A stretch of 64,000 bases of DNA from positions 8,604,501 through 8,668,500 of the forward strand of contig OZ024724.1 of the NCBI GenBank assembly GCA_964016875.1, in the 5' to 3' direction. Shown piece by piece: positions 1 through 10,000 of this stretch. Each line of letters begins with the position of its first letter. The first letter of the stretch is position 1. Made by a program: the position numbers and the translations under genes. Source of the stretch: Fallopia convolvulus. Taxonomy: Eukaryota > Streptophyta > Magnoliopsida > Caryophyllales > Polygonaceae. The notes under the pieces are model-generated. The model made no database searches. It was not told the origin of the DNA and saw only the letters and a list, made by a program, of their open reading frames with translations.

Positions 1-138
1 GTCTACTTTTCGTTCGATCAAATTATTCAAATACATAATTTTCATCTTAATCAATCCATCACTGTACCATTTGTTGGCATGTAATTGTATCTTGACTAAA
101 TAATTAATTTTTTTATTTCTCTCGCTCCTAAATCACAG

Positions 139-316
139 AATCCCTGCTGTTGGGTTCCCTGCTTTGGCTGCTGGCAACAACGTGCTTACTTCCTCTACCC
201 CAGGAAGCAGCAGTGTCGCTCCAAAGCGGAAACAAATATGTGCAACTTCTTCCACCAAGAACAAGCAAAGTAGGCAAGCTAACTCAGCTGCGGGTGACAC
301 CATCATTCCTGAGTAA
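139..316 (+). CDS. terminal exon of an unrecognised gene (partial)
   Basis: After a splice acceptor ending in CACAG at 138, one frame stays open for 58 codons to a TAA at 314-316. The peptide is rich in Ser, Ala, Lys and Asn and ends SAAGDTIIPE. It looks like a disordered C-terminal tail, and I recognise no domain. The upstream exons lie outside the window. A longer overlapping frame from 150 to 470 has no family resemblance and ignores the acceptor, so I prefer this reading. It could also be a non-coding or relic exon. Confidence 0.35.
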
Positions 317-659
317 GAGATGCACTTCTTCAAGAACCAAAATGAAACTTGGGTTGCTGGAAAGCTGTGGGAATGTTTGTCGACTTTGGTTCAAGGATCT
401 CACTTCCACATATAGGCCGGAAAGTTTGTTTTACATTCTTTTTTTTATAGTCGGTTTAGTAGTGCTTTAGTGGTTCAGTCTTATATAATAAAAGAGGACT
501 CGGGTTTGTCTTAGACCGGTCATATAAATAGGCTTTCTTTCTTGCAGTTTCTGTAGTAGCTTCATTAGCTTGTGTGAATGGGAATGGAGCTCTGTTAATC
601 TCCTTCTCTGATTGTGTAAGATGATGACCTTCTTCTATAATTGAATGAATTATGATGTT
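317..659 (+). other. probable 3' UTR of the gene ending at 316
   Basis: The stretch is T-rich with no convincing coding frame. An AATAAA-like cluster (ATAATAAAAG) lies near 486. Nothing else is recognised. Confidence 0.25.
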
Positions 660-1075
660 CATTTTGAGCGATTGTGTTTGATGTTGGATCTATCACTTGT
701 TTACTAGAAAATCCAAATGTTATCAGAGCGGCTGGATTTCAACATTTTCGATTTTCTTCATTGAGAGGTGATGGTCTTTGTTCTCCTGTTTCTTCCTTTC
801 GGAATCCAGAATCAAAATCCAAATGTAACTTGTATGATTGGAGTCGACAAATTGAAGACTGTGATTGGATCGATGGAGTATGAACGTTGGAAGAGATGCG
901 AATCTATGGTTGCGTGTTGGATCTTAAATTCTATTGACTCCAAAGATGTAGTGGCTTCACTACACCAATTCGGCACGATCGTTGTGGCTGGAAGTCTGTG
1001 AGAGGTTTCGACAGAGCAATGGATCTCTTATCTTTCAATTGAGGCAGGATCTAGCACAAATTACATAAGGTAATT
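660..1075 (+). mobile_element. Ty1/Copia retrotransposon relic: PBS-like site and gag start
   Basis: Near 718 a TTATCAGAGC string matches the tRNA-Met primer-binding site used by many Copia elements. About 150 bp later, frames at 768-1001 read ERWKRCESMVACWILNS. This matches the N-terminal gag pattern of Copia polyproteins (W-x-RC-x(3)-V-x(2)-WILNS). The frame changes and soon ends, and no protease, integrase or RT follows before D27. It is a short dead fragment. Confidence 0.5.
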
Positions 1076-1484
1076 CTACTCTTATCTTTAATTATTTCCT
1101 CAAAAAGTTTCTAGATATCACAACTTTTCTTACATATACCGTGATCATCAATTATTGTTTTCCTCTCATTGTCTTACCATACTCTTTCTTTTTTGTACAA
1201 ACAAATTTGAACATGTTGAATGGCTCTGCTCACAATGTATTGCTTCAAAGTTCAAATCCCACTCTATATACAACTTAATACTCTGCACTTGTTTTCCATG
1301 TATACCTTGTATCACTTTCTCATTCTAAAGTATCCAAAAAAAACAGCAATTTGTTCCCATCTCAAGCTCCTAACTTGGGGCATATACTTGCATTAGGATT
1401 AGCCATGGAACCTGCAAAAATGACAAACATAAACAGCTAAAAAATCCCAGAAACCCGAATCCTCAAAGACGAAATTGAAGCACA
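1076..1484. other. AT-rich spacer downstream of D27
   Basis: No coding frame, RNA gene or repeat is recognised. It probably includes the D27 3' UTR, read leftwards on the minus strand. Confidence 0.3.
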
Positions 1485-3184
1485 TCATATGCATCTCAAC
1501 TTACATAGCTCCGTGAAACAAGGTTGCTTGAAAGCTGGGTCTTCCTCTAATGGAGGCGGGACTTGGCCATAGATCATCTCACAGCTCATGTCTTCAAACT
1601 CTACACCAAAAGGCCAAGATTCTTACATACCTTTCACTTTCATTGAATCAACAAAACTACAAATGAAACACACACACTCACACACATATATGTATCTACA
1701 TACTTGGATTCATGGTGAGTGGGAGGCCGAATTCGTTCGTGAAGAAGTCTTGGGTTGGGATCTTGCACATGTTAACACACATTCCTACGCATCCGCTGTT
1801 CTCCAAGTACCTATACAAAGGGAGGGAAAAAAAAAGGATGTTACAAGCCTTTTTGTGTACTTGGGGAAATCTTGAAATGGTGTGTTTATAAGAACTGACC
1901 ATAGTATACATAGTATGTGTAGCTCTACCTGCACTTCTTTATAAGAACTCCACTGCGTTGCTTCTCGCCGTTCACCTCTACTTCAATGACCTAGTTACCA
2001 TAGTTTAATTAGTTTGGATTGTGAAAACATACAAATTAGAGTGTGAATGTTTTTGAAGTTGAAGCTATGGAATTGGTTCAAGTTGTGAAATGTATTTGAG
2101 AGTTTGAATATTGTTGAGTTATTACCTCAGAGGGGCCAACTAGCCAGTGGAAGAATGGAACAGTTAGTGCAGCATTGAACTCTGCAGCCCATTTTGTGGG
2201 GGGGAACAGTTTCCTGAACTGAATTGTTTCAATAAATAAACAGAATGTGTTAATCTTACATTGTAATATGAACAATCTAACATGTAATCATCTTTGACTA
2301 TAAGATCTCATCACAAAAAAGAGACAAAAACTCATGCTCAATAAGCAAGATCTATAGAAGCTCAAATCTTGCAGGTTGCAGCAAGTTTACATTTTGAGAA
2401 AAATTAACCAGTATGAAATTCCAGTAAAGATCAACTCTTAAACTTTAATCATTTCAATTGAGGCTTAAACTTTAGCAATTGATGCTTAAACTTAAATATA
2501 AGATCAATTGATGCTTAATCTTTAGCAACTGAGACACAAATAATTTGTCCCTTCAACTATCACAAGCGGTACATTAAAGCTAAACTTTAATCATTTCAAT
2601 GCTAAAGGTCTTATTTAACTAGAACAAAGTTTTAATTAGACACGGTTAAAAGTCTGGTGGGCCAATAAACCGGAGAGTGTGTCTATCCAAAATAGGATCC
2701 AAATTCATAATTTTCTTTCAAAATTTGTAAAAATTAAAGTACTAAATAATGACATAATTAGTGGGAATTAAGAGAAGAGTTAAAGATAGACCTGAGCAGG
2801 AGCACCAGGAGGGAGCATGGATAAGAGCACCTCCCTCACCACTTGCTGTTGCTCAATCCTCGACCTCCCCTGCATTACTTTCTTCGACGCGTCGACGAAG
2901 CTATCGTAGTCATACTCAAGCCATCCTTTCTGCTTCTTGTTCAATCTCGAAGAAGCAGACGAAGAAGAAGAAGAAGCGAAATACTCCATTTTCCTAGCAA
3001 AAAGGGTCATGAACACCTTCTCAAACAACCCATCATTGTACTTTGTCTTCTGACCCAGCGGCGCCGGCTTCCCCGACGGCTCCGCAATGCCACACCTCAC
3101 CCTTCCGCAGCCGATGCTCCGCCGTCCGCCGGGATAGTGGATGGCCGGCCGGAGTTGGACGGCTTGGAAACTAAGCACCACCAT
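1485..3184 (-). CDS. D27: beta-carotene isomerase D27, chloroplastic
   Basis: Five exons: 2792-3184, 2126-2218, 1929-1990, 1704-1810, 1485-1600. All junctions are GT/AG with consistent phase, giving 256 residues against about 260-280 for known D27. Known role: plastid iron-containing isomerase that converts all-trans- to 9-cis-beta-carotene, the first committed strigolactone step. Exon 1 holds a basic transit-like N-terminus, then YNDGLFEKVFMTLFARKM and VMQGRSR, and ends LLSMLPPGAPAQ. Exon 2 reads FRKLFPPTKWAAEFNAALTV and FFHWLVGPSE. Exon 4 carries the Cys-rich CVGMCVNMCKIPTQDFF. Exon 5 has FEDMSCEMIYGQVPPP and ends FTELCKLRCI at a TGA. A GTAAGT just before that stop could be a donor, so the last few residues are uncertain. 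The Ser run in exon 1 may vary in length. Intron 1 (2219-2791) holds a short direct repeat of a TAAACTTTAATCATTTCAAT string. Confidence 0.93.
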
Positions 3185-3790
3185 ATGTAGTCTTTTTTGG
3201 GTCTTTTAGTTTGTACGGAGAGATTATCAGAAATTAAATTCTTTCATGATTGTTATTGATGGGTGGTGGTTGTTGTTGAGGAGCTAGCTTGGGAGTGTGT
3301 AGTGAGTGAGATTATGGTTGGTTTAGGACCCACGTTGGGCTCTAAGCTTCAAGCGGATTTGATGGATTTTTGAGGCAGGAATGAGTGACACGTTTGCTGC
3401 TCATTTTTCATAGTCTTATCTCTTATGTTTTCAATTTTATGAATCACATGTTGAAAAATGTTACATTTTTTTTTTTTTTGAGAAGTGAAAAATGTTACAT
3501 GTAATAAACAAAAAAAAAAGATTGTTATATGTTAGGTCCTCATGGTCTAAAGTTTAATATTCCTACAAACAATCCAGCAGAGTCGAATCATGGGTCTTTA
3601 GTTAGGATTGTACATCCCATAAACTTCGATATAAAAATTTCATGATACAACTAAAATTCTAACCGTTTTACATGTTTATTAATCACTCTAACTAATTATT
3701 CTCTCCATCATTTTTCTATGCATCATTCCCTAATTTAATTGAGAAAAGCAAAGACCAATTTAAATTTGATCAATTTCAAATCTATACAAT
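3185..3790. other. D27 upstream region
   Basis: This should contain the D27 promoter and 5' UTR. I see a poly-T tract near 3466-3479 and a nearby partial repeat of GAAAAATGTTACAT, but no clear TATA box and no gene. Confidence 0.3.
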
Positions 3791-3792
3791 AA

Positions 3793-6500
3793 CTAGAAGG
3801 ATGACCCGTGCTACGCACAGGTTGCTTTTATTTATGTTTTATAGCGTTACATATTATTTATTAAGACATTGCTTTAATATTTGGTTTGATCTATTATATG
3901 AATCATGAATAATATATCAACCTAATTCAATAAAGAAATATTAAGGATTAAAAATAAAATTGTGTTGCAAGTTTTGAATCATAGTGGTTAAGATTAAAAA
4001 AACAATGACAATTGTTTTTAATTTGGAAGAAATAATGTCATTTTATAAAAAAAAATTAATTTTTTTTGACTTTTTCATAGCATCACATGAAAAATAAAAG
4101 TGAAATTAAACGAAATCTAAACATACGATACTAATATATTGTTAATGGAACTCAAAGAAAAGGAAACCTAAATGATAAATAATTATAGCTATTAATTAGA
4201 AAAAAATAAACTACTAAATTCATAAAAAAAAACACTAATGAAAAATGACCAAGATAATACCTCAATCATTCCATATATATTTAGTCAAAAAAAGTTCTAC
4301 GTATAAAATAGAAAGAAGTTTAATAATGCATCTATAATACAAATCCTTGCCAAACTACTATATACATGCATAAATGTTAATGGCTTTTAAGACAATAAAT
4401 TAGATATTTTTGAAATTATTATAAGAAATCAATAAATCATGTCATATATGAAGGATTTCTTAGAAGTAACCAATGCTTAAAAATTGCAAATTACTCTGCT
4501 ATATATTGCCGGTTTCGTGAAGATTTTATTAAAATATTTTCATAGACAAAGGAATATTATCCATTTAACCTTATTTATTTTAATTAAGTTATTTTGCTAG
4601 AATAATAGTCATTAATCATATTGATTTCAATATTCAAAGCCAAATATGGTTACAATTTTTTGAACTTCTTATCTATTTTGATAGAATTATGATCATGTAA
4701 CGATCTTATTCAATGTCATATATCTGATTTTGTAAGGATCTTACAAAAAAAAATTGCATAGACAAAAGAATAATATCCATTTAATCTCATTTATTTCAAT
4801 TAAATTATTGTGGTAGAATAATAGTCTTTAATTCTATTGATTTCAATATTCAAAGTCCAAATATGGTTACATTTTTTTCAACTTCTTCTTGTTTATTTTC
4901 ATAGAATTATGATCATTTATCAACCTCATTTAGTGTCTAGTGAAGTTACAACTTTACAATCCTCACCAAAAAAAAAGTTACAACTTTTCACCTCCTTACT
5001 TTTTTTTTCTAAAAAAATATTTGATAGAATGTAATAGTGAATAATCCCCGTTTATAAAATTTTGAATAAAAAGTGTTTCATTTTTATTTCTATCTTATGT
5101 TGTCCAATAATTGAAAATTTGATAATGTAAATAGAATTATTCATTTTTTCAATAAGTTATCCTCTTGTTAGGATTATGAACATTCCGAGTTGTATTTTTA
5201 TAATCGACCAAGATAATACTCCTTTCATTCCATATATATTTATTAAATAAAAGTTATAATACATATAAAATAGAAAGAAGTTTAATAACACATCTATAAT
5301 ATAAATCTCCGCCAAATTACTAAAAATTGATAATTTTTTCTTAGACTAACATTAGATAATTTTGGAGAACATTATAAAAACCGAAAAAATTGTGTCATAT
5401 TTGATGGATTTCTTATGAGAAATCAATACTTAAAATTACAATTTACTCCACTACAAATAGTTGATTTCATAAATATCGTATTGAAATATTTTCATAGACA
5501 AAATGAGAGTATTCATTTAATCTCATTTATTATGATTTATTTGGTAGAATAATAGTCATTGATTCCATTTATTTCAATGTTGAAGACCATATATAGTTAC
5601 AAATTTTTCAACTTCTTCTTATTTATTTTGATAGAATTATGATTATTTATAAACCTCATTCAATGTCTAAGCAAAGTTTACAACTTTTCAAATTTTTTTG
5701 CTATATCTTTTTAATATAATATATGGGTGAATAATCCAATTTTTTAAAATTTTCAATATAAAACTAATTATTTGTTTTTATTATATATTCTCCACTGATT
5801 TTTATTTCTATCTCATTCAACGAATATATGGTAATTCATTTTTTAATAAGATATCCTCTTATTTGAACATGAATATTATGAGTTGTTATTTGATAAAAAT
5901 ATCTTGTTTATTGAATATATAATTAAATTATTTAGAACATTCTCAAATTAATATTTATAATTTTTTAAAAACTTTCATGATGTATTTTTTTAGCAATTGT
6001 TCATGGTATATTGAGAGAAAAGACAATAATTCTTAAGATAATTTTAGGAACATCAACATAAAATAAAATATTGAATAATGTGAATTACATAACCATGTAT
6101 TACGACCAACTTTATATATTAATAATAAGCAAATGTATTGTTAAAATGACTTATTTAAGTACATGAATGTCTATTGTCAATTTTTTAAGTTTATAGATTT
6201 CTAGATCTACATATAGATGTATTAGATTAAATATAAAAATCAAATAATTAATTCATTTGAATGAGATATTATTTGTTCAATTTTTTTGTATTTTATTTTA
6301 TAATATATATTCGTGTATAGATTTAATAGAGGTCATGCCAAAAAATAATGTTTATTGCTCACGGCATTATTATTATTTAAATGGAGGGATATATAACTAA
6401 TTTGAAGGTTTCTATTATCATTTAAATGGGACATTAGTAAATTGGGTTGTTATTAAAAAGGTGGACTACAATGTTTGTAACGATTTTCGTTATCCGTAAT
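3793..6500 (-). mobile_element. Helitron-like element (3' end at 3793; far end approximate)
   Basis: Read on the minus strand, a GC hairpin (plus-strand 3805-3821; 7-bp stem, 3-nt loop) is followed about 8 nt later by CTAG and T. That is the 3' terminus expected of a Helitron. The body to about 6.5 kb is very AT-rich with no Rep/helicase frame, so any element is non-autonomous. I could not find the TC-type 5' terminus, so the right boundary is a guess. Frames in this stretch are short and unsupported. Confidence 0.4.
4540..5700. repeat. about 200-bp AT-rich repeat, three diverged copies
   Basis: Copies begin near 4540, 4755 and 5490. Each has a TTTCATAGACAAA-type start, ATCCATTTAA, AATAATAGTC, TTGATTTCAATATTCAAAG and ATATGGTTAC followed by CAACTTCTT. 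The first two are in tandem. A second duplicated block precedes them (about 4255-4365 against 5208-5315; shared GAAAGAAGTTTAATAA). Confidence 0.6.
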
Positions 6501-6540
6501 TCCTTACATGATTCCAAATTATTCTTGTCAAATAATAATT

Positions 6541-6543
<3 letters not shown>

Positions 6544-6569
<26 letters not shown>
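6544..6569. repeat. (AT)n microsatellite
   Basis: About 13 AT dinucleotides, just left of the Mutator-like element. Confidence 0.9.
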
Positions 6570-6572
<3 letters not shown>

Positions 6573-6732
6573 GAACCCATGAAATCAAAGATTTTTCATT
6601 AGATTTCATTTAGATGGATTCTTTTAATTTGATCTTTTTTAATTAATTGGACAGTATATGAAGAGGGTTAAGAAGAAACATATTTACTAACATAAGAACA
6701 TAATAAATAAAATAATTGTATTGTATAGTTTT

Positions 6733-6815
6733 TGTGAAAGCGTCATGTGCGAACGCCCGCATGTGTGAGAAATGCGAAATTCCCCTAGTCGTTCGATCTC
6801 AGCACACGCACGGTT
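6733..6815 (+). repeat. candidate left terminal inverted repeat of the MULE
   Basis: CpG-rich stretch inside AT-rich flanks. TCATGTGCGAACG is followed by TTCGATCTCAGC, matching in order but with gaps to the reverse complement of 17380-17450. Confidence 0.4.
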
Positions 6816-7069
6816 GAGATTGATTCTTTTTTTAAAAAAAAACTATAACAAACCCGGAAACGCGCGACATGGAGCGTTTAGGAGACGCGCTTTTTATAAA
6901 CTTCTTCGTCTTGTCTTTACTCGCCATTTCTCTATCACTCACTTTTTACTTTATTACAGTTTTCCGAAGCGTTTTCGAAGAAGGTCAAGTGTGAATTGAA
7001 ACTATTTCGTAGAGATTGCGAGCCTGATTCTTACATCAACGACATTTGAAACCTCAATCCAGTTCTAAA

Positions 7070-10000
7070 ATGGAGAAGCAAAGTTCATCTCAAAAGAATC
7101 AAGGTTTTTATCTCTCGTTTAAATTTACTGAAACCCTAGGTTTCTGAAAACGGTTGAGAATCAAGGTTTTTTCGTTTTATTGAGTGTGTTTTAGTGATTA
7201 TTTTGAGTTGTTTGAAGGTTGATAGTGTCGTTTTTTGGTGTTTTGTGCCTTTTCTGAATAAAAAATGCATGAATCGTCACTTTTTATCGAGTGTGGGTTT
7301 TGGTGTTTTGTGATTTTTGGTCATAGCACTTGAATAAAATACAAATTATATGTGCATGTACGTATTTTTCGTAGTTGCATTTGTTTTATCAAGGTTTTCG
7401 ATGTTGAGTTTTGCAATAAGTGATTGTGGATTTGTTAGTTGCATGGAAGGATTTTGTATACGTACGAAGGGGGGGGGGGGGGGGGGTTGAAGTATTTTGT
7501 TCATCAGAAATTAGCATTTTGTTCATCAGAAATTAGCATTTTGTTCATCACAAACTTGCATTTGTTCATCAGAAACTTGCATTTGTTCATCAGAAACTTG
7601 CATTTGTTCATCAGTAATTTGCATTTGTTCATCAGTAAATTGCATTTGTTCACCAGTATTTTTGTGTCATAACAAACATGCATTTGTTCATCAGTAACTT
7701 GCATTTCTTTCATCCAGGATCTATTAAACAACGTTCTGCAAAATATAAACAAGTAAAACATCTAAGGTTTGGTACAATGACAATTGGAGAAGATGAAATA
7801 TGTGCTATTCGAAGAGGTTTTTATCGTTGTGCTTTGATATGTTTTTTTTTTTGCTTTGTTAGAATAGATGGTAAAATATGTGTTAACACTGTCCTTTATC
7901 CCTTTTTTGTTATGGAAATAAGGAGTAAAGCTAGAAGTGATGCCTCTTCCATTGGCAAAAAGAATATCAGAAGAAAATCTATTGCTACCAAGTTGGGGTC
8001 AAAAGCAATTGATACTGAAGTGCCTGTATTGAGGCAGTCTTCCCCATCAAATAAGAGATGTCGCCTTGACAAGGGTAAACAGGTTGTTTCTGATGATTCC
8101 TCCGACGATGAGTTGCTTATTGATATGATCCCTAGAAAGGGAGTGAGTATAAATGAACCATCTGAGAGGGAAACGGATGCTGCTGGTAGTGAATTACAAG
8201 TTGCCGCGAAGAAGAGGAAAGTTGATATCGTTGAAGAAGGCAGAGGTCAAGGTGGTGGGAAGAAGGCAAGAGTGAAGGTGCCATTGAGACAGTTGAAGCG
8301 TGCGCATTTGTCTTTGAGTCACAAGAACTCTCCCAAGCTTCTTTGTAAAATTGTTGCTGGGTTTAAAGGGGGAATCAAGCTTACTGCTCTTAAAGAGATG
8401 GGTTTTGAGCACCTTATACATTGGGATGTGACTGATCTACCTAGTAAGCTGTGCTACTATGTGGCTAGCTGTTTCGATCCTACATCCTGTACATTGAAGA
8501 TGGGAGAGGGACCAGGTGTTAGGATAACACCTGAACTTGTGCAATTCTACCTTGGTCTACCTCGTGGTCCAAGGACCATTTTAGTACCGAAGGTTGTCAA
8601 GCATTCAGACTTGTACAATAGCTTTAGAGAACAGTTTACGGTGCCTGAAATTGATGAGGTGACAGGTAAGAACAAGTTGATGGAGTTTCAGAAGATTAAA
8701 ATAGGGCATTTGAGTACAGCGATCAAGGATGCTGATAATGATGGTGTTTGGTTTAGGAGGAATTTTATTATATTGTTCTACACGCTCTGTATAGAGAGCA
8801 TTCAAAATGGCGGTGTAAACTTGAAGTTTTTGGATCATTTGGTTGACTTGGATAAGATTGGTGGGTACGATTGGTGTGCTCATCTTGTGGAGAAGTTGGT
8901 GGAGAATGGGGATTCATGGAGGAAGACAAACAATGGTTTTTTCAGAGGATCTATCATATTGTTGCTGGTATGATTGTTCTCCTTTTTTCATTACTATCAT
9001 TATTTTCTTCATTTATTTTTGAATATTTGTTCATTAATAATTCTAATTTGTGTTCATTAATTTGTGTTTTATGCCAGATTGTATATTGTGATTGCATGTT
9101 GATCTACCATCAACCTGAAACCCCAAGATCCTTCCCCATTATCAAGAATTTCAACCATGATTACTTTATTCAGAGAGAGACTTTCGAGGTTAAGAAGGGT
9201 GGTTTTGGAAAAGGCTGGTTTCGAGGATTGCCTGATTATGTTTATCCCGGTGTTGATCTTGGCAAGAATGAAGGGAAAGCCCCTGCTACTGAACAAAATG
9301 AAGAACAAATTGATCTCGGTGACGGCGGTGATGTATGTGTTTTTTGATTTCTTGCATGATGGTGATCTATATTTATTTGTTGATTAAAACTTGGCATAAT
9401 GATAGCAATGAACAAACTGATATTTATTCATCAGAAACTATCATTTGTTTATCAGAAATATCATTTGTTCATAAGAAACTAGCATTTTTGTGCATAAGAA
9501 ACTAGCATTTTTGTGCATAAGAAATTAGCATTTGTTCATCAAAAACTAGCACTTGTTCATCCCAAACTAGCATTTGTTCATCCGAAATTAGCATTTGTTC
9601 ATCACAAACCAGCATTTGTTCATCAGAAACCAGCATTTGTTCATATCTATCAAGCATTTGTTCATCACAAACTAGCATTTGTTCATCAGAAACTAGCATT
9701 TGTTCATCACAAACTAGTATTTGTTCATCAGAAACTAGCATTTGTTCATCACAAATTAGCATTTGTTCATCACAAACTAGCATTTTGTTCATCACAAACT
9801 AGCATTTGTTCATCAGAAACTAGCATTTGTTCATCACAAACTAACATTCATGTCTTGTATGTACTTATATTGATTACTTTTTTTTTGCAGTCTTTTCTGA
9901 AAGAACACCTTGAGATGTCTATGGAGCTTGCATCATCTTTAAAGAAATATCTTGATCATGTGCAAAGAGCTCCATCCGAAATTACAAGCCATGAACTTTT

